Assembly (NCBI GenBank): GCA_027460605.1
Contig: JAPZAN010000080.1
Coordinates: 1 to 10,759 of the forward strand
Direction of reading: 5' to 3'
Length of the DNA stretch: 10,759 nucleotides
DNA from: Candidatus Methanoperedens sp.
Lineage (GTDB): Archaea > Halobacteriota > Methanosarcinia > Methanosarcinales > Methanoperedenaceae
Shown: piece after piece, positions 1 through 5,745 of the stretch
How the letters are laid out: each line of letters begins with the position of its first letter
How positions within the stretch are numbered: position 1 is the first letter of the stretch
Translations under genes and position numbers: made by a program
Notes under the pieces: generated by a model
Seen by the model: only the letters and a program-made list of their open reading frames with translations
Database searches by the model: none
What the model was told of the DNA's origin: nothing

Positions 1-603
1 GCAGGCTACGGCAATCTCACCGGGAAACTTGCAAGGAAAGCAGGCAAGGTGGTAGCAATTGAAGTGGACGCTGAACTTGCAGCCTCTCTTGGCAAATGGG
101 ATAACGTAGAAGTCATAATAGGAGACGCATTAAAAATAGGATTTCCGCCTTTTAATAAAGTAATATCCAATCTTCCCTATTCGATATCTTCTTCAGTGAC
201 ATTCAAACTGCTGGAGTGTAAATTTGAACTCGGGATTCTCATGTACCAGTATGAGTTTGCAAGGAGAATGGTCGCTTTGCCGAACAGCAAGGATTACGGC
301 AGGCTTTCAATAGCAGTGCAGTATTATGCCGATGTTCAAATTCTGGAGGTCGTGCCGCGAACTGCATTCAGTTCCCCTCCAGAGGTCGATTCTGCAATAA
401 TAAAACTCGTTCCGCGCCCTGCGCCCTACGATGTTGTTGATGAGGGTTTTTTTATGAAATTTATAAAGGCTGCATTCTCCCAGAGAAGAAAGAAGCTCAG
501 GAATGCTATAATTAATAACGCAGTTCCTCTTGGAATCAGGAATATTGATAATGCATTAAAGAAATTGCCGCAGGAAACGAAAGGATTTAAATACTATGAA
601 TAA
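1..603 (+). CDS. ksgA: 16S rRNA dimethyladenosine transferase KsgA/Dim1 (5'-truncated by window edge)
   Basis: AdoMet-dependent Rossmann-fold methyltransferase that dimethylates two adjacent adenosines in the 3' terminal helix of 16S rRNA during small-subunit maturation. The frame is open from base 1 and begins inside the AdoMet-binding glycine loop (AGYGNLT, bases 1-21). The acidic residues of motif II (AIEVD) follow, and the catalytic NLPYS motif is at 169-183. Further on come MYQYEFARRM, the SSPPEVDSAII segment (about 370-402) and the FSQRRKKLRNA helix typical of the family. About 50 N-terminal residues lie outside the window. The C-terminus looks short: family members usually continue about 20 residues with a helix resembling RxEELSPEEFAxLAN, while this one ends in GFKYYE. 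No remnant of that helix is visible in the other frames downstream. Archaeal ksgA usually closes an rpl21e-rpoF cluster, so the missing upstream context is probably of that kind (inference). Confidence 0.95.
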   Translation, partial: AGYGNLTGKLARKAGKVVAIEVDAELAASLGKWDNVEVIIGDALKIGFPPFNKVISNLPYSISSSVTFKLLECKFELGILMYQYEFARRMVALPNSKDYGRLSIAVQYYADVQILEVVPRTAFSSPPEVDSAIIKLVPRPAPYDVVDEGFFMKFIKAAFSQRRKKLRNAIINNAVPLGIRNIDNALKKLPQETKGFKYYE

Positions 604-615
604 TAATTATAGATT

Positions 616-698
616 AGGGTGTCTGCAGTAAATTCATTTTCTATCCAGAAAATCGTCCTATCCTATCCAAAAAACAATGCAGATACCCTCTTTTTTTT
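616..698 (+). terminator. Long-loop hairpin with T8 tract downstream of ksgA
   Basis: Bases 616-627 pair with 678-689 over 12 consecutive positions (11 Watson-Crick, one G-U at 621/684). The right arm is followed within two bases by eight T (691-698). The loop is 50 nt and holds reiterated TATCC units (642-646, 659-668). A stem plus U-tract just after a stop codon fits transcription termination for ksgA; archaeal polymerase mainly responds to the U-tract. The long loop is unusual for a simple terminator, so a small structured RNA or a miniature inverted-repeat insertion is also possible. Confidence 0.5.
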
Positions 699-714
699 AT
701 AGGAATGGCTAGAA

Positions 715-724
715 CTTATAAAAT
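715..724 (+). promoter_or_regulatory. TATA-like box upstream of the AbrB-type gene
   Basis: CTTATAAAAT resembles the archaeal TATA element. With usual spacing, transcription would start near 745-750, giving a leader of about 130 nt before the start at 879. That leader would contain the hairpin at 784-840. A second AT-rich candidate (ACTAAAATAT, about 849-858) would give an almost leaderless message, so promoter choice is unresolved. Confidence 0.35.
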
Positions 725-783
725 GTAGCTATAGGATTCATTTTTGTGCGGCGCGCCGGAAAATGGTCAGGGTAATTTTCATT

Positions 784-840
784 GGTATCGGTTAAGGAGT
801 TCGATTGATATGCCTGAAAACCTTTACCTTATCCGGTATT
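784..840 (+). other. Imperfect stem-loop in the leader region
   Basis: Bases 784-797 can pair with 827-840: 10 Watson-Crick pairs, 3 G-U pairs and one T-T mismatch (792/832), around a 29-nt loop. It lies between the likely promoter and the AbrB-type start. It could be a structured 5' leader or part of a small RNA; no known riboswitch or tRNA is recognisable. The rest of 604-878 holds the terminator-like hairpin, a TATA-like box and a 10-bp GC palindrome at 749-758, with no convincing gene. Confidence 0.3.
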
Positions 841-878
841 AAAGCAATACTAAAATATCCTATAAAAAAGGTGATAAT

Positions 879-1040
879 ATGGGAGAAGTAGTAAAACTTC
901 GCAAATCCGGTAAAAACCTGGTAATTACCATACCAGTGGAGATATGTGAAAAGTTAGAACTCAAAGAAGGGTCGCAGGTGGAGATAGAGCCTTTTACCTG
1001 CGGCGGTGAAAACGGGGCGCGTATAAGACCAAAAAAATGA
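879..1040 (+). CDS. Small AbrB/MazE/SpoVT-type DNA-binding protein
   Basis: 53-residue protein beginning MGEVVKLRKSGKNLVITIP. The pattern of a short strand, KxGxxLVITIP, then an amphipathic helix (EICEKLEL) and KEGSQVEIEP is the swapped-hairpin AbrB/SpoVT fold. Such proteins bind DNA as dimers, acting as antitoxins or transcription regulators. The ATG at 879 is preceded by GGTGAT at 870-875, a good match to the anti-SD end of archaeal 16S rRNA, about 3 nt upstream. The last residues (GARIRPKK) are basic. No toxin-like partner lies beside it: the next gene is convergent and starts on the adjacent base. It is therefore better regarded as an orphan regulator than as half of a toxin-antitoxin pair. 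Target unknown. Confidence 0.85.
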   Translation: MGEVVKLRKSGKNLVITIPVEICEKLELKEGSQVEIEPFTCGGENGARIRPKK

Positions 1041-1490
1041 TTACATCGTGAACATGAATTGCGTGGTTGTGGGAAGCTCTTTTCTTACTTTGCGAAGATG
1101 CGGATAGTAAATTATCATGGACTCTTTTTCTTCTCTTTTTCCGCCTTCGTGCAAGACAGTATTTACTACCATACATTCAATCCTTCCTGAAATTTTAATA
1201 GTCCCCCTTTCCATCGAGGAACTCATTTCAAGATAGATTGGAAGCCTCAATTTATCATGCTCATATTCCGGTATCACGGATGCGAGCCTTTCAAGTTCTT
1301 TTTTATCAAAAGAATGAGTGGAGCCGTCCAGGTTTTTTATATTTGGTCTTTCCTCCGGAAGAAGTTCTTTGAGTGTTTTCCTTTTTGCGGGAAGATGCCT
1401 GTTCAGCGTCCGTAAGAACTTCATTGATATCTTTTTCTCAAAATCGTCTTCGTTAAACATAGATAATTCAATTGCTTTGATTAGCCCCAC
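1041..1490 (-). CDS. DUF61 / UPF0216 family protein of unknown function
   Basis: 149 residues from a GTG at 1490; an in-frame ATG at 1460 would remove ten residues and is an equally good start because neither has a clear SD. The core RHLPAKRKTLKELLPEERPNIKNLDG, then a HSFDKKELERLA helix, RLPIYLEMSSSMERGTIKISGRIECMVV and a C-terminal strand, matches the archaeal DUF61/UPF0216 family. Soluble, no signal or membrane segment. The family has no established biochemical role. Its stop codon (1041-1043 on the reverse strand) directly abuts the TGA of the AbrB-type gene, so the two convergent messages share no spacer. It is divergent from the membrane-protein gene at 1559 across a 68-bp promoter region. 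Confidence 0.85.
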   Translation of the reverse strand: MGLIKAIELSMFNEDDFEKKISMKFLRTLNRHLPAKRKTLKELLPEERPNIKNLDGSTHSFDKKELERLASVIPEYEHDKLRLPIYLEMSSSMERGTIKISGRIECMVVNTVLHEGGKREEKESMIIYYPHLRKVRKELPTTTQFMFTM

Positions 1491-1514
1491 TATAACTAAT
1501 AATACGATCAGGAA

Positions 1515-1526
1515 ACTATATAATTT
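1515..1526. promoter_or_regulatory. Shared TATA-like element of divergent DUF61 and membrane-protein genes
   Basis: The near-palindromic AACTATATAATT sits mid-way in the 68-bp divergent spacer and reads as TATA-like on both strands. Usual spacing puts a plus-strand start close to 1548, just ahead of the TTG at 1559. On the minus strand it puts one close to 1493, making the GTG at 1490 nearly leaderless. Confidence 0.4.
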
Positions 1527-1558
1527 GTCGGGGATGATATTGGCTTGGAGTTGATTCT

Positions 1559-2107
1559 TTGAATTTGAAGGTGGAAGATATCTTAAGTGAAGGTTTTGAC
1601 ATATACAAGAAACAATTCGCCGTATTTATTGTTGCAACAGTTGTCGCGGCAATAGGTTCGATTCTGATTATCACGGCGCCGCCATTACTCTTCGGGCTCT
1701 ACATTATGGGACGGAAGATCATCCGAGGGGAAGAAGTGGAAATAAAGGACGTTTTCAAGGGTTTTGATTACTTCGCTGTAAGCTGGGTGATGGCTATTAT
1801 CGGCGGTTTGGCGATACTGGCCGGGCTTATTCTTCTCATTATACCTGGGCTGATACTATTATTCCTTTTCCAGTATGCAATCCCCATAGCGATTGGAGAG
1901 AACCTCGGGGCAATTGATTCACTCAAGAAGAGCTACAGGATCGGAAGGGAAAATTTTCAATTCTCGATAATACTCGGGGTTATCCTGCTGGTGATCAATG
2001 GTATCGGAGGAGCTCTTGCCGTGGGCTGGCTCGTAACCTATCCTTTTACTGTAATATGCCTCTGGATAGCGACCCAGAAATTAATGGGAGAGACCAGGAT
2101 TTTCTGA
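1559..2107 (+). CDS. Small integral membrane protein, DUF975/DUF4013-like
   Basis: 182 residues from TTG 1559, chosen because GGAG (1547-1550) lies 8 nt upstream and no alternative start precedes it. The N-terminal EDILSEGFDIYKKQF segment is typical of a broad group of multi-pass proteins (DUF975, DUF4013, YciC-like). Hydrophobic stretches near residues 20-52, 72-105 (GGLAILAGLILLIIPGLILL) and 134-172 suggest about five membrane segments. The conserved hydrophilic loop GRKIIRGEEVEIKDVFKGFDYF joins the first two blocks. These families have no agreed function. The gene converges on the DHS-family gene with 8 nt between stops. Family assignment is by pattern only. Confidence 0.7.
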   Translation: MNLKVEDILSEGFDIYKKQFAVFIVATVVAAIGSILIITAPPLLFGLYIMGRKIIRGEEVEIKDVFKGFDYFAVSWVMAIIGGLAILAGLILLIIPGLILLFLFQYAIPIAIGENLGAIDSLKKSYRIGRENFQFSIILGVILLVINGIGGALAVGWLVTYPFTVICLWIATQKLMGETRIF

Positions 2108-2115
2108 TTTTGATC

Positions 2116-3042
2116 TCATTTAATTTTCCCACTTTTCGCCGCAGCCACAATAATCGGCAGCGTGATAGTGGCATCCGAATAAACAGTTACGGCCCGCGCA
2201 TTCTCGCCCACCTTCCCCCACGAGCGTGCCTCATCGAGGGTGGCGCCTGATAGCCCGCCGGTCTCGGGCCTGTCCATGGTGAGCTGGATAGCATAATCAA
2301 AAGACCTCGGCGTGACAAGCATGGACTGGAGAATAAAATTCTTGGGAACACCGCCGCCCACTATCATAACGCCGGCACGTTTTGCCTCGTAGCACCTGTC
2401 GATCAATCCCCTCATATCTGCAAATACATCCACGTTGAGCGGCTTTGTCTGTTTGTATAACCATGCCTGCAAACCAATAATCGAGTCCTGGATTGCGGGG
2501 CAGTAAACGGGAACGCCAGTGTCATAGGCGCTTTTGAGTATGGAGTTGTCATCGTCCAGTTTTGCGCCGATGTGCGAGAGAAGTTCGGTTATCGACAGGG
2601 TTTCCGGGATTTCCCTGAAAATCGACTGCATCTTCTCCTCAAAATCCGTAAAATGACGCTCAGGCAGGAAAACATCGTAGATGCGGTTTACGGCATCATG
2701 TTTTAACTGCACATCGTCTGCCACGTCAGTTCCCTTGTAATGGTGAAGCCCCATGGATTCGATGATATCATGAACGAGATTGGCGCCCGTGGTGACAAGA
2801 ATATCGATTTCCCTGTCCCTTATCATTCCGCTCACAACCTGTCTCATCCCGGCTGGAACCATAGCGCCCGCAAGACCAAAGAACTTCGTGCATTCCCGGT
2901 CTTTTATCATCTCCCTGTAGATGTCCACGGCTTCAAAAAGGCGCCCGGCCCCGAAAGCACAGCCGGAAAACGCCTCCACAAGCTCATTCACGGTCATGTC
3001 ACGTTCAATCTTCGCATGTTTGATGGGTCTTTTAAGTTCCAT
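2116..3042 (-). CDS. dys: Deoxyhypusine synthase family protein lacking the canonical catalytic lysine
   Basis: 308 residues. Canonical DHS uses NAD to transfer a butylamine group from spermidine to a lysine of aIF5A, through an imine on a catalytic lysine. Family features seen: TTGANLVHD (residues 84-92), GLHHYKGT (98-105), VGGGVPKN (228-235) and LDEARSWGK (269-277), ending in VTVYSDATITLPIIVAA (285-301). Against the human enzyme (recalled VKVYADASLVFPLLVAE), the catalytic Lys329 position is Thr286. The KHH of the GGGVVKHH motif is KNF here, so the His288 position is Asn235. This resembles DHS-like paralogues more than proven hypusine enzymes, so the true reaction is uncertain. The ATG at 3042 is 6 nt after the cfbE stop, with AGGT at 3052-3055, making it the third gene of cfbA-cfbE-dys. 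No aIF5A or second DHS gene is in the window. Confidence 0.85.
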   Translation of the reverse strand: MELKRPIKHAKIERDMTVNELVEAFSGCAFGAGRLFEAVDIYREMIKDRECTKFFGLAGAMVPAGMRQVVSGMIRDREIDILVTTGANLVHDIIESMGLHHYKGTDVADDVQLKHDAVNRIYDVFLPERHFTDFEEKMQSIFREIPETLSITELLSHIGAKLDDDNSILKSAYDTGVPVYCPAIQDSIIGLQAWLYKQTKPLNVDVFADMRGLIDRCYEAKRAGVMIVGGGVPKNFILQSMLVTPRSFDYAIQLTMDRPETGGLSGATLDEARSWGKVGENARAVTVYSDATITLPIIVAAAKSGKIK

Positions 3043-3048
3043 ATTTAA

Positions 3049-4407
3049 TTACCTGAAACACTTCACACAGGATAAAATAATATCCTTTTCATGCGTCAAT
3101 TTTTTTGCAAGTTCAATCCCGGCTGCCAGACTTTGGGCATAATGGATATTTTTTCCAGAATTGACAAGCGGCTTCATCCTTTCTCCCACAAGCACCAGGG
3201 CTGCGAGTTCATCGAGGTGTTTTTGGATGAACAGTTCAACACCCGAGGGGTCAAGCCCTTCGCATACCTCTTTTGCCTCCTCACCGAACACCATGACGAT
3301 TCTATCCCCCTGCGCTTTTGAAAAATCGAGAGCCTTTTCAGCAACCCTGATGTCCATCCCTGAATTTGAATTATCTATCAGCGTTCTTCCCTCAAGGGTG
3401 GTCTTTTTCATGCGTCCCTCGGCGCCGCTAAATTCACAAAGAGCACGCCCGATGGCATCGGCGCCGGTATTCATCGTAAGTGCCGCGGCAGTCGCACATG
3501 CAAATGCGGTTTTATAGGCGGTTATATCGTAACCCTGCGCCAGAGGGAGAGCTATCCTGCCGTGTTTTTTCCCAAGATAATACGCTATTGTTTTTTCATC
3601 CTCGTAATAGACATTACAGGAAGCATTGACCGAATCGGTGAATGAAATAATATCCACATCCCTCCTACATGACCCGAAAAATCTCAAAGCATCGTTATTT
3701 ATCACAAGTGTGCTTTTTGGTTTTGCATTAAGTATCATCTGGCGCTTTGCGTCGCTTGCCAGTCTTGTGCCGCTGGCTATTTTATAGTCATTGGCTATTG
3801 TGGTTATCACTCCGATATCGGCACAGCCTGTTCCGCCAAGTGAAATTTCCGATATGAACACGTCATATTCAATGCCAGACTCTTCTACGGCGTCAAGCGC
3901 CGAAAGGACGCTTGCAGGCGTTATGCTTAATCCTTTTTTGATTACTTTTCCAGCACTCCAGTCCTCGGTTCCGCGGCTTGTATGCGATACCACTTTTTTT
4001 CCCCCTGATAAAATCCCGGCAAGCAGGATTGCAGTGCTTGTTTTCGCTTTCGTGCCTGTTATTTCAACCAGCGTTTTATTTTTCAGGTTGTACCCGGATA
4101 AAATTTGCCCGACTGCTTCATGATGCGATAAAACAGGTATATTATTCAAAAGTGCATCCTTGAGCATGGGATAATTGGAATCAAGATGCACCGGAGCGAT
4201 TATGATGTCAAAATCCGATGCGTTCAGTGGCTCCCGGGAAGTTCTTATGCCATAATTTTCCAAAGCATCTAACTCTCTGGCGCCCAGCGTCTTATATACA
4301 TCTACCGCTGCAATTTCGCTTACAATATTCTTGAGCTTCCGGGCTATTACCGCGCCGCCGTGTGTCAGGTCAAGAACGGCTACTTTTGATGAGGATTTAA
4401 AATGCAT
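3049..4407 (-). CDS. cfbE: Coenzyme F430 synthetase CfbE (Mur-ligase-like)
   Basis: 452 residues from ATG 4407. CfbE performs the last step of F430 synthesis: ATP-dependent cyclisation of the propionate side chain of seco-F430 to form the carbocyclic ring of the nickel cofactor of methyl-coenzyme M reductase. Visible features are the N-terminal VLDLTHGGAVIARKL segment, a Mur-ligase nucleotide loop GTKAKTST (about residues 118-125) and the central EISLGGTGCADIGVITTIANDYKIA. The C-terminal ligase domain has GRTLIDNSNSGMD, and the protein closes with the characteristic ILSCVKCFR. Start: the cfbA stop and this ATG overlap as TGATG, a classic coupling arrangement; a TTG codon at 4410 would add one residue. 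Its presence marks the organism as methanogenic or as an Mcr-dependent methane/alkane oxidiser. Confidence 0.92.
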   Translation of the reverse strand: MHFKSSSKVAVLDLTHGGAVIARKLKNIVSEIAAVDVYKTLGARELDALENYGIRTSREPLNASDFDIIIAPVHLDSNYPMLKDALLNNIPVLSHHEAVGQILSGYNLKNKTLVEITGTKAKTSTAILLAGILSGGKKVVSHTSRGTEDWSAGKVIKKGLSITPASVLSALDAVEESGIEYDVFISEISLGGTGCADIGVITTIANDYKIASGTRLASDAKRQMILNAKPKSTLVINNDALRFFGSCRRDVDIISFTDSVNASCNVYYEDEKTIAYYLGKKHGRIALPLAQGYDITAYKTAFACATAAALTMNTGADAIGRALCEFSGAEGRMKKTTLEGRTLIDNSNSGMDIRVAEKALDFSKAQGDRIVMVFGEEAKEVCEGLDPSGVELFIQKHLDELAALVLVGERMKPLVNSGKNIHYAQSLAAGIELAKKLTHEKDIILSCVKCFR

Positions 4408-4811
4408 CAATTCGATGAAAGGGCTTCCTGTGCCCTCTTGAATGCCAGTTCAGCGACCAGTTCATCAACGCCGAGAGGCTCAGAATATACAAGTGTTACA
4501 TCCCTGCCATCCAATTTTATCGTGGTTTTCCTGTCCTCGCGGCTTACGCCAAGAATCTGGGGTATGTCTTCCGTGGTATGAACACCATGCGCCAGGAAAA
4601 TAGGAACGGCTACAATTGTGGTCACACCAGTACCCTTGAAAGCGTCAAGCCCCTCCTTCATTGTGGGATTGTTCATATTCATAAAACCTGTCCTGACGAC
4701 CACATTCCTGTATTTCTTTGCGATAAGCCCGGCAACCCCTGTCACCACGTCTTTGTTATAGGGGAGTTTACTTCCATGCCCGAGTGCCAGTATTCCAATT
4801 TTTTCATTCAT
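4407..4811 (-). CDS. cfbA: Sirohydrochlorin nickelochelatase CfbA (CbiX-S type)
   Basis: 134 residues, the usual length for the short homodimeric CbiX-S chelatase. CfbA inserts Ni(II) into sirohydrochlorin, the entry step of F430 synthesis; related enzymes insert cobalt for B12. The chelatase motif LGHGSK carries His12, and AHGVHTTEDI carries His75 and His78, which match the metal/tetrapyrrole-binding histidines of the family. TGFMNMNNPTMKEGLD and VYSEPLG are also typical. ATG 4811 is preceded by GAGGA (4817-4821) at 5 nt. First gene of a three-gene minus-strand operon. The cfbB, cfbC and cfbD genes for the amidation and reductive-cyclisation steps are not adjacent, so the pathway is split across the genome here. 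A role in cobalt insertion cannot be excluded from sequence, but coupling to cfbE favours nickel. Confidence 0.93.
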   Translation of the reverse strand: MNEKIGILALGHGSKLPYNKDVVTGVAGLIAKKYRNVVVRTGFMNMNNPTMKEGLDAFKGTGVTTIVAVPIFLAHGVHTTEDIPQILGVSREDRKTTIKLDGRDVTLVYSEPLGVDELVAELAFKRAQEALSSN

Positions 4812-4862
4812 AAAAATCCTCGTTTAATCGTGATAATTGAATGGTTTTTTATGGTGGTGGCT

Positions 4863-4872
4863 TCATATAACA
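4863..4872 (-). promoter_or_regulatory. TATA-like box for the cfbA-cfbE-dys operon
   Basis: On the minus strand the segment reads GTGTTATATG. At usual archaeal spacing transcription would begin near 4838-4842, leaving a leader of about 30 nt that contains the GAGGA ribosome binding site of cfbA. Weak single-site evidence. Confidence 0.35.
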
Positions 4873-4891
4873 CTTTTGATTGGGCTTTTCG

Positions 4892-4911
4892 GGGCATCAA
4901 TTTAAATGCCC
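4892..4911 (+). promoter_or_regulatory. TATA-like element of trm56 inside a 6-bp inverted repeat
   Basis: CAATTTAAATG (4898-4908) is a plausible TATA element about 27-37 nt before the trm56 ATG, which lacks an SD, so the message may be leaderless. The element sits within perfect inverted arms GGGCAT (4892-4897) and ATGCCC (4906-4911), an arrangement that could serve as an operator masking the TATA box. Confidence 0.35.
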
Positions 4912-4934
4912 GCATGTATATTCACGTCAAACCT

Positions 4935-5543
4935 ATGCGAATTACAATACTCCGTCTCGGCCACCGCATCCAGAGGGACCAGAGGATAACCACCCATGTT
5001 GCACTCACGGCGCGCGCCCTGGGTGCAGAGGGGATGCTGCTTGATTCTGATGATTCGGGCATCGAGAAGAGCCTGAACGAGGCAGCGGCAAGGTGGGGCG
5101 GCTCGTTCTATGTAAGAAGGATTGCAAGCTGGAAAAGTGAGATTAAAAAATGGAAAGAAGCAGGCGGGAAGGTGGTGCATCTAACCATGTACGGCATCAA
5201 TCTTCCGGATGCGATTCCGCAAATAGCGGCGGATAGGGGGAATCTTATGATTGTAGTCGGCGCAGAGAAAGTACCGCCTGAGATATACGAGCTTGCAGAC
5301 TGGAACGTGGCTGTGGGAAACCAGCCGCACTCCGAGGTCGCAGCGCTTGCCATAATTCTTGACAGGCTTATGGCGATAGAGGGGAAGGACGCCTTGAGAA
5401 CGCAATTTACAGGGGGCGAGATTGAGATTGTTCCCAAAAAAAGAGGCAAAGAGGTAATAAGCAAGTCAATCACCCACACCCGAAAGATGTGGGCATGTTC
5501 CGTGAGGAGCATGGGAAACTGGTTGACAAGGAGGCATAAGTAA
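4935..5543 (+). CDS. trm56: tRNA (cytidine-56 2'-O)-methyltransferase Trm56, with foreign C-terminal tail
   Basis: SPOUT-class enzyme that 2'-O-methylates C56 in the T-loop of archaeal tRNAs using AdoMet. Signature segments are RLGHRIQRDQRITTHVALTA (8-27), VVHLTMYGINLP (80-91), and the trefoil-knot region VVGAEKVPPEIYELADWNVAVGNQPHSEVAALAI (107-140). ATG 4935 is chosen because family proteins start directly at MxITxLRLGHR; the frame is open further upstream to 4578, but only as antisense of cfbA plus promoter. Homologues normally end soon after the IVPKKRGKEV motif (residues 165-174). Here about 24 extra residues (from about 179) follow, and they are encoded by the left end of the IscB element, including two of its hairpins. 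The original stop codon seems to have been displaced by the insertion; catalytic segments are intact, so activity is likely kept. Confidence 0.93.
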   Translation: MRITILRLGHRIQRDQRITTHVALTARALGAEGMLLDSDDSGIEKSLNEAAARWGGSFYVRRIASWKSEIKKWKEAGGKVVHLTMYGINLPDAIPQIAADRGNLMIVVGAEKVPPEIYELADWNVAVGNQPHSEVAALAIILDRLMAIEGKDALRTQFTGGEIEIVPKKRGKEVISKSITHTRKMWACSVRSMGNWLTRRHK

Positions 5544-5745
5544 TACTATGCAGCAGTTAGAAGAAAGAGATACATACACACCTACGGACATTCCGCACAT
5601 TCGTAGCAACTGTGACCTGGCATTAAACAGAGAGGAAACTCTCAGTGTGCCAGATTTAAAAACATCTTCTAACAACTCCGATGCGGCTTTAACTGCGAAG
5701 GGATACGCAGGGCAGGACTCGCGAGTATCTGCTGTATATATCCTT
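5471..5745 (+). ncRNA. Candidate omega-RNA scaffold of IscB
   Basis: IscB nucleases are guided by an omega-RNA encoded directly upstream. This stretch is packed with stems: 5473-5478/5488-5493; 5494-5501/5506-5513, an 8-bp stem (one G-U) closed by a GTGA tetraloop; 5517-5521/5554-5558 enclosing 5534-5538/5547-5551; 5582-5586/5602-5606; 5617-5622/5648-5653 enclosing 5630-5634/5639-5643, which is closed by a GAAA tetraloop; 5693-5697/5706-5710; and the palindrome ACTCGCGAGT at 5717-5726. Two GNRA loops on perfect stems are strong signs of folded RNA. The guide would be the flanking bases immediately 5' of the element, that is, the end of trm56. Ends and tertiary contacts cannot be fixed without covariation or RNA data. 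Confidence 0.65.

Noticed and set aside
797..812. GTTCGATT-like T-loop suggesting a tRNA
   Set aside because: The flanking five bases do not pair and no acceptor, D or anticodon arms can be formed around it.
879..1490. AbrB-type gene plus neighbour as a toxin-antitoxin pair
   Set aside because: The neighbour is convergent and belongs to DUF61, not to a toxin family; no PIN, MazF or RelE-like partner is adjacent.
4578..4934. Open frame extending trm56 upstream by 119 codons
   Set aside because: It is the antisense of cfbA plus the promoter region. Family homology starts exactly at MRITILRLGHR (4935).
5473..5726. Series of hairpins considered as a CRISPR array
   Set aside because: The stems differ in sequence and length and there are no regularly spaced identical repeats.
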